Positions 1 to 12,130 of a DNA stretch of 64,000 nucleotides are shown one piece after another. Source of the stretch: Eustoma russellianum (lineage: Eukaryota > Streptophyta > Magnoliopsida > Gentianales > Gentianaceae); the NCBI GenBank assembly GCA_036186865.1, contig AP025040.1, positions 16,077,008 to 16,141,007 of the forward strand. The letters run 5' to 3'. Under the pieces are notes generated by a model. That model was given only the letters and a program-made list of their open reading frames with translations. It was not told the DNA's origin and ran no database searches. The position numbers and the translations under genes are program-made. Numbering within the stretch: the stretch's first letter is position 1; every line of letters starts with the position of its first letter.

Positions 1-290
1 GGCATTTTAGCGTATAGTTTATGCTGGAATCAAAGGTTGTATAAACCTGTTTATGTGGGTCGGCTATAGGACAGTGTTGGCCGAGCCGAGATGGTGAGGA
101 CTCAGAAGTCACTTGGGCTTCAAGCGACTTGGAAGAGGCTTGGGAAAAATCCCCCTTCGCTTCTACGGAGGAAGCCTTATTTATAGCGGTTGGAAGCGAG
201 AGCTGCGTGTCCTAAAATGGAGGTGGTGATGACACTTGGCTATCTAGGTGGCTATTTTGGCTTGCATGATAGCCACGCGGTAGTTAAGGG
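1..290. other. GCCGAG-rich LTR-like flank, left part
   Basis: No reading frame is convincing here. The stretch holds GCCGAG words (around 90) and resembles in style the GCCGAG-rich LTR of gypsy element F near 25830. It ends in AAGGG at 286-290, which is the target duplication of the solo LTR that follows, and the same type of sequence resumes at 1067. Reading it as one old Tat-type gypsy LTR cut in two is an inference from word composition, not from an alignment. Confidence 0.35.
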
Positions 291-1066
291 TGTTGGGATT
301 AATTCGAGATACGTGTGATGCGCAGCACGTTGAAAAAGTTTATACGAATTAATCATAAGGTGGACATTATGTATGATAATATTATATGTCACATATGTCA
401 CGTAATAATATTAATTGTTACGTAAAACATCCACATGTTAAGTGATCATCGAGTATGTTCGTGGATGTATAGTGTGGTCTAAATGGAAACCCCGAATATG
501 TAGACAGTCATATGGTCAGAGACCGCGATGGATGGGCTCAAAGTGCAGCGACCATAAAGTTACGACATCTGGTCCCCGAGGGGCGACAACCCACGTGTGG
601 CTAGTTGATAATTATTGGCACAATAATTAAATATTGGATAATATTTAATAGGAAGATAAGGTTGAGTTTTAAATTTAAGATTAAATTTAAAACCTTATAC
701 CTATCAGATCCTTCCATCCCCTCTATATGAAGAACGTTTCACCTCCTCATATTATCAGAGGAGAAATCGGCTATACACAGTGTAAAAGGGAGGGTGTGCC
801 AAATTTTCTATAAAGTCCACACTGCCTAGCCTCTCCATCGGGTAAAGCAGTGAATTGTTGATTCCGTTCAAGGGGTATATCAACAATTGGTGGGAGGTCG
901 TGAATCCTTGGATCACGCCAGATTCTTCATCAGCCAGAGCAGTTGCAGTGTATGTGTTCAGATTAACAACAGCAATGGAGCAAGGTATATTTTCCGCATT
1001 TTGTTACTTTGTCCATTGATTCGATTAAACGGTCCTATTCGGAGATTTATTAAATTAAATCCAACA
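291..1066 (+). mobile_element. Solo LTR (776 bp) with perfect target duplication
   Basis: The element starts TGTTGGGATT and ends AATCCAACA, the usual TG...CA LTR ends. It is flanked on both sides by AAGGG (286-290 and 1067-1071), a perfect 5-bp target site duplication. No internal region, PBS or polypurine tract accompanies it, so it is a solo LTR left by LTR-LTR recombination. A TATA-like stretch near 722-730 (CTCTATATGA) sets the probable orientation. The short ORFs inside are not protein-like. The family is not represented elsewhere in the window, so copia versus gypsy cannot be decided. Confidence 0.8.
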
Positions 1067-1645
1067 AAGGGTTGCTGTGCTGGCAACTCTCCTTTACATG
1101 GTTGACATGTGGAGATGAAGGGTTGCACTATTAGCAGTCTTGGGTTGCATGAAGGCCAAGTGGTGCCACTTGTTGTGCTGAGAGGCCAGATTTGCTGTGT
1201 GACAGGACTCTGCTTGGGTATACTGTGGCCAAGAAAAGTCTTTCCGAAGCGCACTTTGGCCGAGTTGACTTGTGTAGTTTAGCCGAGGAGATGAGCAGTT
1301 GGCCGGGATGAGCAGAGCAGTTCGGCCATGGCCTTTCAACCTTAGGCATTGATCAGATTAGGTGATGACCATACTGATTGGGGGCCAGCGGGGGCTGACC
1401 GGATCAGGTTAAGCCCTGTGTACTTTGAGCCATACCGAAGATGACCACCTTCTGGTGACATCGGCCTCTGGTCGGGTAAACTTGTGCCGAGGCAGCCCTT
1501 AGGCTGGGCCGAGGTTGTCTAGTCAGACAACTAGTTAAGCTTGAGTTACGTTGACCGTTATTTACTAACTTGAAGACCTCGTCTTAGCCGAGCATGTGAA
1601 CTTTGGTCTCATCATCCCATATCTTAACCTGCAAATTCGAATAAA
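1067..1645. other. GCCGAG-rich LTR-like flank, right part
   Basis: This is the continuation of the sequence interrupted at 291. It carries many GCCGAG and GGCCGA words (1258-1600) and finishes in an A-rich run near 1640. Short minus-strand ORFs here have no recognisable domain. It is probably an old gypsy LTR, but its true ends were not found. Confidence 0.35.
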
Positions 1646-2309
1646 ATAAAATAAAAATTCACTGTTTTTCCTCTGATGCAAAATTTCTTGAGATTGTAGT
1701 GAAATGTCTAAAACGGTAAATCAGATGGCACTACTCAAATTTATTAATCATCTATAGCCCCTGCCCTCTGGTAAACAACTCCACCAGCTATACAAAGAAA
1801 ACTCTCACATGCTCAAATACACGTGTCTTCATGAACAAAAATTAATAGTTAGCACAAAAAATGATGCTTTTGTATCATCCAAAGAATAACAACTATCTAT
1901 AGAAAGTTGTTCAATTATTAATCATCAAACTAAGTTTAAATGTACAAAGTGATTCCTTTTTATAAGGGCTATAAACTGTAGCTAACAAAGGCCACAACTG
2001 GCCATGGATGCCAGTGGCTATAATCCTGTTTCAATGGCTACCTTGATACAGTCATCAAACATATAACTTATACAAAGATATATTGCCTGTACAAATGTGC
2101 ATCCTCTATGTGTGGATGTGTATAAACTGTGCATATGTATATATATGTGTATATATGTTATTCTGCTATGGATTTCTACATTTTTTCTCAAGCTTTGTGT
2201 ATATGTTTATGCAACCTAGCTTGCAATTAAAGTTTGGAACAATTGTGTAGAGTCTGGCTTAGTAAATACATATGTTAGTTAATCTCCTAAAGAAAAATAA
2301 TCAATTCTT
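1646..2309. other. Unassigned AT-rich DNA left of copia element G
   Basis: No gene is visible. By position this should contain the 3' LTR of the minus-strand copia element G, whose RNase H ends near 2310, but no clear polypurine tract or TG...CA boundary was found. Confidence 0.3.
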
Positions 2310-3132
2310 ATAACCTTGGCTTCAATCTTCTCTTTTACGAAGTGTCTGTCTCCACATGCTTGGACTTATTATGTTGAACAGAACTCTATGTCTTGTTGAT
2401 TGCAGATATATATCATATAAAATCCTGATTGAAAGTGATACTGTCTGACCTAATTCTTTCACAAATCTTTATCCACAATCTTTCACATAATACAAATGCT
2501 AGTGCCCTGAGTTTTGCTTCTACACTGCTTCTTGAAACAACTAGTTGCTTTTTTCTCTTCCAATTGACTAAGTTCTCCCATAGATAGGTTCCATATTTAG
2601 TAGTTGACCTCATATCTATCTTTGATCCTGGCCAATCTGCATCTGTAAACACCTGAATGTCTTTTTCTTCATTTTTCTTAAAATATAAACATTGTCCATG
2701 TGCTGCATTTAAGTACCTAAAAATTCTCATAGCAACATTGAGGTGCTCATTAGTAGAATCATGCATAAATTGACTTACAAAACTAACTGCATAGCATATA
2801 TCAGGCTTTGTATGGGATAAGTAAATTAATTTTTCTACTAGTGTTTGATAATTTGATCTATCAGTAGGTGTTTTGTCCTACTCTTCCTTTAGTTTGTGGC
2901 CTATTTCAACTTATGTGGGTGCTTGTTTACCACCAAGCATAAATGTATCTTACAGCAAATCTAGGATATATTTCCTTTGTGTTATACTCATGCCAGTCCT
3001 TGTTCTTCCTACCTCTATTCCTAAGAAATATTTTAGTTTCCTTAGGTCCTTAAGTTCAAATTCTTTGGATAACTGCTCCTTTATTTGTTTTATGTCCTAC
3101 ATATCATTTCTAGTGAGTGTTATATCATCAAA
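2310..3132 (-). pseudogene. Copia RT C-terminus and RNase H remnant (element G)
   Basis: The best frame (2766-2413) shows the copia RNase H sequence around FTDADWPGSK, a degenerate RSTTKYGTYLW for the usual RST-S-GY block, and SRSSVEAKLRAL, where the catalytic Glu lies in VEAK. Further downstream the frame shifts, and NKSKHVETD (about 2335-2370), the 'RTKHIE' block, can be read. At 3100-3132 the minus strand encodes DDITLTRND, the right half of the YVDD active site. RT and RNase H would copy and degrade the RNA template in the particle. The fragment is frameshifted and cut at 3132. Confidence 0.8.
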
Positions 3133-3477
3133 TGTAGCGTCCCGCCCGGAACAGGGTCTCGGCACTATGCACCCACTGTACTCTGCTACGAGAAATACAA
3201 AATGTCGATAACATTCATGTGCATGTCAACACAAACACGTATCGAAATCGTGGAAGCAATATAAAATGTACAAAGCATAATCGACATGCATAAAACCGAA
3301 TAACTAAATACGAGTACATTTGAAGTGTCGCTAGTACCAAATCGAGATACAAATCTGGAATAACATAAAGAAACTATGTAATCTGGCTCGTACATCCATC
3401 ACTGATAAGCTATCTCTGGCTCATCCTCCACTGTGTCTGAACTAGTTCCTATCCCTGCGATGTGGTAAATGATGGGG

Positions 3478-3498
3478 TGAGCGATAACGAATCGCTCA
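3478..3498. repeat. Conserved LTR hairpin
   Basis: TGAGCGAT (3478-3485) pairs perfectly with ATCGCTCA (3491-3498) around a 5-base loop. The equivalent site is kept in the opposite-orientation LTR (about 13597-13616) and, with one mismatch, in both LTRs of element H (TGAGTGAT and ATCACCCA at 45251-45270). Conservation across diverged LTRs suggests a cis-acting role, but none is known to me. Confidence 0.55.
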
Positions 3499-3965
3499 GC
3501 AAGTACGTACGCCTAGGTTCGTCATGTGGATCATGCATGGTGAACAGTAAATGCAACATGAACAATGACATAACATACTATGTACCAACATATAAAGTAA
3601 GGTGACACTGATACATAGAGACAGACAATTTACAGAAAGTAAATAACAGATTAACTCATTTATTCAACTTTCATATTTTTTTTATTTCTTATGTAGTGGT
3701 TCAGTCTTTCACTTATGCTACGTAGTCCATTTCTTTTTCATGTGGCTATGCCCAGCCCTATGTTGTACCAGCATCTTTTGTCTGCTAAGGGTCTAAGCTT
3801 ATATCTGGTAGGGTGACATAGGTAAACATGTGTATGCTCATGTGATAGAAAAGTCATGCATCTTTTTCAGAAAGAAAGTCTGTCAAATCATGATCATTTC
3901 TGAAAAATCATCGTATCATAATTGTCACAACTGTGTTCATAATATATCTTAACTTGTACGAACGT

Positions 3966-4140
3966 ACACAAGACCCACTGACTGAACTCTCCAGGTAGTC
4001 AAGTACCGTATATGAATCCCAGTGGTCCAACCATGGTGTTATATCATACCTACATAGACTAATGGTGACTCTTCGAGTAGTTGTGTACCGTCTATGAATC
4101 CCAAGGTCCACCCTCGGTGTTACATCATACATACGTAAAC
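3966..4140. repeat. Two-copy tandem repeat inside long LTR
   Basis: Two units of roughly 90-100 bp share the blocks GTACCG, ATGAATCCCA, GGTGTTA and ATCATAC (about 4000-4050 and 4090-4135). They are diverged direct repeats inside the LTR with no coding meaning. A third, weaker unit may follow at about 4160-4200 (ATGGTGTTACA). Confidence 0.5.
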
Positions 4141-6972
4141 AAACAGAGATACGTTTGGCAGAGATCCTGAGTTTCAGACATGGTGTTACACTTAGCCAGC
4201 ACGTAAACATAAACTCACCATATGACACCTAACCTCTCACCTAAGTTACAGCATCATGAGGCGGACATACATAAACATAAACACCCATTAGGAGGTGTAC
4301 CAGAACAGATGTTGCCCCTGACATCCTCACTACTACACCGATATCAAGCGGCCTCCAAACATGAACATGAGCTGTCGGGACAGCGTAAAGTGTCTCATAT
4401 GGAGTCAGTCGACGCAAGGTACAGTTCATTAAAATCATTTTAAAACTTTTCATGTGATACAATCATCTCTAAAGACATGTCTTGTAAAACTCAATTTAAA
4501 ATGTCTCGCGTGATAACCATTTCCGTCAATATGTTCGTGCTTTTAAAAATTCTTTGTCGTATACATGAAAGAATGCTCGGTATAGGCTCATTTCATGCTT
4601 ATAATAATTCCGTAACTTAAGACTAATGGTTGGCTCTTTTATCATATCCGTTCCCAAGGTAAAATTGACATTTTGCCCCTGTTGTGGGGCCCACGGCCAA
4701 ACCATTAAATTTGGCCCACTTTTGGCTTTAATTGCTATAACCTTATCCCAAAATAGTCCTTTTTATATTTTAAAGTTCTTATGAAAACAACCCACTTTCT
4801 TGTGTTGGCTAAATTGTTGAAATTTCTGTTTTGTCTTTGTTAATTACTTTGATTTACATGGCTAAAACAGCCCCATTTTCGTTCATTACCCTATTAAGTT
4901 TACTAACTGGCACATTCATAATTTTACCATACATATACGGTATCTTATATATATCTTTATATGTATATATATCCAATTAAATTTTTACATCATTATAGCC
5001 TCAAATATGTCCTTGGGGCCGAAAATTTCACAACACACACATACACTTTTACAATTTGTTGATTTCATGCAAGCCATATATATCTATTCATTATGCAATT
5101 TACATATTGTGACACATACATAATTCATCATCATGGCACCTTTTGTGGCCAATTGGCCAAAAGTTTGTGCACATCCACTCCACTTACACATTTCAACTTA
5201 ATTATCCACATTTGCATGCAAGATACACTTATAAGTACACAAATAATTCATAAAACACCACCATTCAACTAAGTTTGGCCACTTGGCCAAAATTTATGAA
5301 AATCCACATGCACATATGCACTTATGTTGGTACATTTAATTTATGTACATGCAAGATAAGGATACAGTTCTTTAATCCATTTGCATATTATGTCATACAC
5401 TAATCTTACACATTGTTGGAACCCACATCCATGCATGGCCAAAATTTACAAGGCATCTATATACATGGTTTTTGTTTCATCATTTTCAAGTGCATGCAAG
5501 ATGAATATATATACGTATGCATACACACGTTTTATATTCCATCAACATCAAAGTCATGTATGTTGACAATTAACATAGAAATAAAGATGAAGGTTATGAT
5601 AAAGATAGCAATCATCAGAATGTTACATGCAAGCACATATGAGACCTTCATCTTTCTTAAATTTATCATGCAAGACATTTTCACCTATCATCAACTCCAT
5701 AAGCGTGCACATAAGTGAAGATTACCCAAGATCATCATATAATGAATATGCAAGTACACTTTATTTATGTTCATCTTGAAAACATTATTTAATCTTACAC
5801 ATGCATGATCCATATTGTGATTTATACATAGCAGACTCTATTTTTAACATACATGAAGAAGCTAGGAAGAATACTTGCCTTTTCCTTTGATTTTTACACT
5901 TAAGAAGCAAAAGGTTCCTTCTTTCCTTCTCCCTTAGTAGCTCTTGGCCAATTAGCAAAAATGGAGGGAAAACAGGTCATTTTTTGAAATATAATGACTA
6001 AGAAATGCCTAAGATCAATTCTTAGGAGACGTACCTTGAAAATTCTTGAAGTTTTCTACCTTAATAATTTAGAAGAACTTCTTCTTCCTTCTCTATGGTA
6101 TTCACAGTTGAATAGCCTATACGAGAAGAGAATAGAGTCTTTGAAAGAATGAATGAGGAAGGAGGTGTTCAGAATTGATAGTAGGATCTTTACCTTGTGG
6201 ATTCTTTTACATGTAAGCTTGGATTCACTCTAAGTATTGAAGAATCCCTCCCTTCCTTGCCAATGGTACCTACGATTTTTTAAAGTTTGGAAGAAAAGAG
6301 GGACTTTTGTTTTGGATGCAAGAATGAGATTAGAGAGGAGAGGGAGAGTTTCTGGAGGCTTGATCTTCAGTTCTTCTACTTGAAATTGGAAGAATTCTCT
6401 TTGTTGGATCCTATTCTAGCTTTCGATTGGAAGGTGAAATAAGGGGAAGAAAGTGTTGGCTTGAGAGAGAGATGAGTATGCTGAAGAGGATTTGAGATGA
6501 GAGAGACTCTAACTCAATTAAAGGATGTAAAATGAAGTGGACAAGGATGAAATAAGGATTTTATGTTTGGTGGGCATGCCTTGGCCGAAATGTTAGGGGA
6601 AATATTGGGAGACTTAAGATTTCAACTTGTTGGGGAAATAGAATGTGTAAGAAACTTTGCCATGCATGGGAAGTGATTGGAGGGTGGTCTTACATTTTGT
6701 AAGAATGGTAATGCTAGAAAGAAATAAAGAAAAGAAAACAAAATGAGAGAATTAGTAAGTGGGGTGTAAGGGCATACATGGAATGCTATTGGGTGTAAGA
6801 AATGAAATGATGGAATGGAATAAAAGAAAATGAAATTGTCTCGCCTTCATTTGGGTTAATGGCCGAAAATTATAGTATGAGTGGGAGGGTAATTATGTGT
6901 TGTTAAGAATAGTGGAAGAGGAGGATTCCTTTTGTTCTCTTCTCTACCCGCCCGGGGATGCAGGTCGTAACA

Positions 6973-7670
6973 TCGACATAACAACAAGAATGGTTATTCT
7001 TCCCATTCTAATGCATTTAGTGAATAATGTGTCGTTACTTTGAGTTTGTCTAAAGCCATGTTTACAGGCAAATTTTGCAAATCTTTTAAACCATGCTCCA
7101 GGTGATTGTTTAAGACCATATAAAGACTTTTCAGTTTACATACCTTATTCTTATTAGAGTTATTAATAAATTTCGGAGGAATGTCCAAAAACACTTCTTG
7201 TAAATTTTCATTCAGAAAGGCATTTTTAGCATCTAATTGGAATAAGATCCTGTCCATGTTAATAATAAGTGAAAAAAATGATTCTAACTGTGTTCAACTT
7301 TGTTACTGGTACAAATGTCTCTAAATAGTCAATCGCATATGTATTTGTAAATCTCTTTGCAACTAGCCTTGCTTGATAACTATTTACTGTACCATCAGTG
7401 TTGTATTTAATAAAGAATACCCACTTACAACCTACTGCTTAATGTTTTAAGGGATAGATATCACTTTCCATATTTCATTTTTAAGTAGATCTTTCATTTT
7501 CTTATAAACAGCAAAATTCCAGTGAGGCATACTGAATGCTTCTTGGATATCTTTTGATATAATCTGATTGTCCAAAGAAACTGTAAAGGCTTTAAACTGT
7601 GAACTAAGCTCTTCGTATGCCAGAAAGTTGTATAGAGGATGTTTACTACATTTTCTCACACCCTTTTTAA
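6973..7670 (-). pseudogene. Copia reverse transcriptase N-terminal remnant (element G)
   Basis: The frame 7257-6994 carries LFQLDAKNAFLNENLQEVF, the copia block with the first catalytic Asp (QLD-K-AFL). It is followed by NKNKVCKLKSLYMVL, the decayed '[11 protein letters not shown]' block. Upstream, 7659-7447 holds RKCSKHPLYNF and DIQEAFSMPHWNFAV, the linker that precedes copia RT. The two parts are in different frames with stops between, and the region ends at the inserted LTR just after Y-V-D. It cannot code for an active enzyme. Confidence 0.8.
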
Positions 7671-8033
7671 GTGCTATAGGCCTACTGTCTGAGGAAGGCT
7701 CTAGTTCAGAGTAATTCTCTGCTCATATGACTGGCTGATCATTACTTGGTTGTGTGTATCTCCTAGTATAAACTATAGTCATGAGATGATTTATTCTTGA
7801 CATGGTTTCTGTCCTCTCAACATCTCCAGTTTTATCTCTTACAGCTATTTCTAAATTCTTAACTTTCTGATGATCAGTCCTTATTGATGGTGATCTCACT
7901 GCATCAATAATACTCTAGAAACTTTCCTAATCACGTATAACAATCTCTAGCATTTGTATCCCTTCAAGGTACCAGAAAACCCAATAAAGATACATCTGGT
8001 TGATCTATAATCTAGTTTACTTATCAAATAGGA
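7671..8033. other. Degraded integrase-RT linker of element G
   Basis: No frame stays open. By position this is the variable C-terminal integrase tail and linker of element G on the minus strand. Nothing else is recognisable. Confidence 0.5.
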
Positions 8034-9145
8034 CTATATATGGACATATACATTGCATCCAAACAACTTAAAAGATAGAATCGATAACAGATTATTATTA
8101 GCGAAATATTCAGTCAAGATTTGTTTAGGAGTTCTATAATATAACATTTCAAAAGGCATTCTGTTAAATAAATAAGTGCCTGCAAGAACTGCTTCTCTCG
8201 AATAAAACTTGGGAATATTCATTGAAAACATAATTGTCCTAGTTACTTCTAACAAATGTATATTCTTCCTCTCAACTACTCCATTCAAATGTGTAGTATA
8301 TATACAAGAAGTTTGATGATATAGCCTATTCCATTCATAAACCCTCTTATTGTTTTGTCTAAAGTACTTAGCCTTGTTGTCTGACCTTAAGGTCTTGATG
8401 GTAATACCAAACTTATTCCTAACTAAGTTGACAAATGTTTTGAAGATATGGCCTACTTCATACTTATGTTTCATTAGGCATACTAAGGTTATCTTTATAT
8501 GATCATCAACAAATGTAATAAACCATCTGGCTCCATTAATGTTAGCTATCTTAGAGGGTCTCTATATATCAGAATGTACTAAGCTAAATGGTTGTGTTGA
8601 TTTATACACTTTGGAAAGATAGTTAGTCTTAGTGTGTTTAACAAGCTGGAAAAATTCAAAATAGCTATCCTTCAAATTAACATTTATAAACATTTCTTAT
8701 ATAAGCCTTTTCAAGTACACAAAAAGTTTGGATGTCCTAATTTCTTATGCCATAGAAAAATATGGTCCCTACATGATCCTATACTAGAACAACCAAATGT
8801 CTAGTTGAGTTATCTTGTTTCCTGATCTGTTCTTTTTCTTCAACTTGCAAAATGAAGAGCCATTAAGTTTCTTAGCATTTCCAATCATGTTACTCACATA
8901 TTTCTCCTAAAACCAACACTCAGAGGGTGAAAAACATGCAAAAGATTTGTTATCTAGTGTTATTTTTTTCTACTGATAACGAATTAAAGCTTAGAGAAGG
9001 AACACATAATACATAGTAGGGCATAGTTTGTTAGTTAATTTAACTATACCTTTACCAACCACTTGTAAGCATATTCCATTGGCTATCTTTACTGTCTTAG
9101 GATTAGCAAATAATTCATATTGAAGTAGAATTTTTTTATTGTGTG
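8034..9145 (-). pseudogene. Copia integrase remnant (element G)
   Basis: The core frame 8474-8034 contains KTLRSDNKAKYF (second catalytic Asp in RSDN) and LNGVVERKN (catalytic Glu). They are followed by FYSREAVLAGTYLFNRMP, a decayed form of the 'W-EAV-TA-YL-NR-P' block. Further upstream, about 8708-8760, the minus strand encodes LWHKKLGHPN, the HHCC zinc-binding start of the domain. Stops separate these parts. Integrase would join element cDNA to host DNA. The first catalytic Asp region is too decayed to read. Confidence 0.8.
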
Positions 9146-9930
9146 TCATGTGATCAAAAGCTCATGAATCAATAATCCAGGAGTGTATCTTGCTGTTCTG
9201 TGTGTACCTGAACTGGCCATGGTTGCCTGGGTAGGAGCTGACTGTCTTGTTGCATGTTGTTGATTCGACAACCAGAGTAAAGCATCTATTTGACTTTGAG
9301 TGAGTAAAACAGAGGTATATCCAGGTACTGTTTGATTATTGATGCTTAATGTATTAGCTACATAGGGCCTGTTGGATCTCCATGAATTGTTTGTTGATCT
9401 TGATGTACTGTTTGACATTCATGGTCTACCATCTCCTGATTTCCTATGTAATTTTCAGCATTCATCAATTGCGTGCCCAGTCTTCTTACACTATCTACAT
9501 AATTGCTTGTTATTTTTGCTGGCTAGGCACTTCTTTTTCCTAGACACCAAGCTAGAAAGTTGTACCTATCTGGACATTAGATATGTTAGTAGCATTAGAC
9601 TTTCTACCAATAAAAAGTGTAGAGCTTTCTGTGGCTAAGTTAGGAAGAGTCTCCATCATCAATATGATCCTCCTTTCCTCATGTCCTATTTCATAAAAAG
9701 CAGTGTTTAGACTTGACATTGGTTTGGTGTCAAGTATTCTACTCCTTATAGCATCAAAGTCCTTATGAAGTCCAGTTAAGAATTTGAAACTCTTTCTGTT
9801 TCAGTGATGTTTTTGCAAAGCTGATCATCAACTTGACAATTCCACTTACGTGTCTCAAAGATATCGACCTGTTGTCATATTCTGTTTTCAGAGGCAAGTC
9901 TCACTGTTCAATATCCTGAATCTGTGCTTC
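9146..9930 (-). pseudogene. Copia gag and protease remnant (element G)
   Basis: Around 9130-9190 the minus strand reads WIIDS-stop-AFDHMT. This is the copia protease site D-S-G-A with the Gly codon replaced by TGA. Around 9455-9500 a CX2CX4HX4C zinc knuckle is readable as CR-stop-CKKTGHAIDEC, again with a nonsense codon. Further upstream (about 9640-9800) FLTGLHKDFDAIRSRIL and SSLNTAFYEIGHEERR match the gag C-terminal region that follows the capsid-like domain in plant copia elements. Gag would form the particle and protease would cut the polyprotein. Confidence 0.8.
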
Positions 9931-10353
9931 AAGCTCATATAAATCAGATGTATTGTCCTTTTTGAGTACATTTCCTATGCAGCTGATCAAATCTCAGCTG
10001 CAGTGGCATAGAGCATGACATTTGTCACTGTAAAAATACATAGTAATAAATTGTTATACACTGTGGGTATATAAATATGTAAAATAATGGAATGTGAACA
10101 GTCTCCTCAATCATTTGGTGACATGTTACCGTTAGGTACCATGTTACCATTAGCACCCTTCCTTTGTAAATAAATAGGACATCCAAAGACAGAAATTGTA
10201 AGGTTTTGAAATCAATTGATTTCAACCAATTCTTCACCCGCTACACATCGTACTGATCTGTAGTCTTGATCTGTATCCTCTGTTAGTTAATTCAATCTGT
10301 TACTAATTACTATATGGTATTCGAGCGAGGTTTCTAAAAGAACGGAAACAAGG
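9931..10353 (+). other. Possible copia LTR end and primer site
   Basis: At about 10312-10335 the plus strand reads TATATGGTATTCGAGCGAGG. This resembles the TGGTATCAGAGC primer site plus the GAGG that follows 5' LTRs of many plant copia elements. A TATA-like stretch (TATATAAATA, about 10069) lies upstream. It would be a plus-strand LTR end cut off at about 10353 by the next insertion. The left boundary was not found, so this is tentative. Confidence 0.35.
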
Positions 10354-12079
10354 TTATTACGGTCCCTTTCATACTCTTTTATTCCCACATGCAAGACAAC
10401 CATTTCTTCTTTTCTTCCATTCCCCCGTCACTTTATTTTTTCCTTCTTAAACCCTTCTTGTCTCACCACTCACCATCCATGCATGTCTTCCCCTCTTACA
10501 CTTTTCTCTTCCCAACCAAGCACAATCATGAAATTCCTTCTCTCTCCCACTCACCTTAACCCACGGTCACACACAACAAAAAGGGGAAGCTCTTCACAAC
10601 TCCACCTATTCTCATTCAATCCTCACTTCCTCACTTTCTCACTCAAGAATCCTCCTCCTTCTATCTACTCTCCTTCTCTCCCTAAAGACAAAAATATTTC
10701 TCTCCATCTTCATCCTTCTCAAAATCGAGAAGTCTTCAACCCAAAAGGAAGTGGATTTCTTCCAATTTGAAGTAAAGCCTCAAGCTTCCAAGCATAAGAA
10801 TTATCAAGGTAAGGACCCTACCCTTCTTCTTAAATACTTTTTCTTCATCCATTTCTCTAAAAGTTTCAAACTTCTCCTATTTTATGCCCTCAAGCCGTGA
10901 GTCACACCAAGGAGAAAGGAGAAGATTTTTAACTTAGAAAAGTAGGAATCTTCAGGAGTTCAAAGGTGAGTTTTCTTCAGATTGAATTTTAGAATCTTCT
11001 TAATGTCTTCTTCCTTAAAAATGACCAATCTTTCCCTCATTTTCGAGCCATAGGCTGTGAGATACCAAGCCAAAGAAAAAGAAGAAATCTTTTTCTATTT
11101 CTAGGTTAAGTTCAAAGAAAAGGCAAGTATTCTTCTTGGTTTCTTCATGCATGTTCAAAAATAAGTCATCTATGTTCATCTACAAATTTAGATCATGCAT
11201 GCATATGTTCAAATGATTTTCTACTATGATCATGTAAAAAGAATTGTTCTTGCCTGCTAAATGTATGAAGACTTGTGTGATTCTTTATTGTAGGCATATT
11301 TGAGACTAGGATGATATTAAAAAGTGGCATGCATGTGAAGTTTATGGTATGTATAAGCCTCATAGGTGTATGCATGACATTTATAGTGGAAGATTAGGCA
11401 TGCATGCTCATTTCATGAAAAAGTGTTGGTTGCATGTTACACTTTCTTGAAAAAGTGTACTAAGGACCACACTTTGCATCATTTTCTTGCATGTTTTATG
11501 ATGATAATCAGATATGTATTTCTCCATGATTTTTAGTGTCTATGCATGTTGAGGGTCATAATTTAGCATGATTGTGATTCACCATAATTTGTGCTACTCT
11601 GCTTGGCTACAAAAGGTTGTGTATTTGATGATCATCATGCCATTTTGTGTATAACATCCTTGGTTGAGGGCTGTTTCGGGCAGCCATTTGTACCATGCTT
11701 CATCACCATCATTTGAATGTGTATTCTTGATGATCATGGCCTAAGGATGTGTATTTTCATGGGTTCCATCATCGTAAGTACTTGCATGTTAAATTCATCA
11801 TGATCATCATCATGATTGTGGCCTTTATCTTCATGTTTGTGATGGATACCAACGTGCATGATCTTAAATGTGTTGGAATGAAAAATGTGGTGCATAATCA
11901 TGAAGCAAAGTGTATAAGTCATGTATGTGACATGCCATATCACACCACATAAGTTGCATGTTCATAACCATAATATATTGATATATCAAATGATGGAATT
12001 TGTGTGGGGATGGCCCCTTACCCCTCGGCCTATAAACACACAAATTATCAAATGAGTTATTTACATATCTACACACATG

Positions 12080-12130
<51 letters not shown>

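Larger units (their letters stand above)
3133..6972 (-). mobile_element. Solo long LTR (~3.84 kb), chromovirus-like ends
   Basis: It begins TGTAGCGTCCCG and ends GTCGTAACA. The LTRs of gypsy element H begin TGTAGCGCCCCG and end GTTATAACA, so the same clade and minus orientation are inferred. It contains no polyprotein. The insertion point is exact because the RT codons of element G resume on both sides. With TG...CA ends the flanks are TCAAA (3128-3132) and TCGAC (6973-6977). Shifted by one base they are ATCAA and ATCGA, a 4/5 match. Either way it is a mutated 5-bp target duplication. A relative in opposite orientation lies at about 10354-13971. ORFs inside are chance. Confidence 0.7.
2310..9930 (-). 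mobile_element. Degenerate Ty1/copia element 'G', split by a long LTR
   Basis: Read right to left the order is gag (9640-9930), zinc knuckle (about 9465), protease (about 9160), integrase (about 8700-8030), reverse transcriptase (about 7670-6973 and 3132-2870) and RNase H (2870-2310). This gag-PR-INT-RT-RH order defines Ty1/copia. Every domain carries stops or frameshifts. The 3133-6972 insertion falls in the codons for the catalytic YVDD: Y-V-D is on the right side and D-D-I-T-L on the left. No LTR could be assigned to G with confidence. It is among the oldest elements in the window. Confidence 0.85.

Noticed and set aside
10483..10770. A 95-codon ORF rich in Ser, Pro and Leu
   Set aside because: It lies inside the inverted long LTR, in pyrimidine-rich sequence, has no domain and no homologous frame in the sister LTR.
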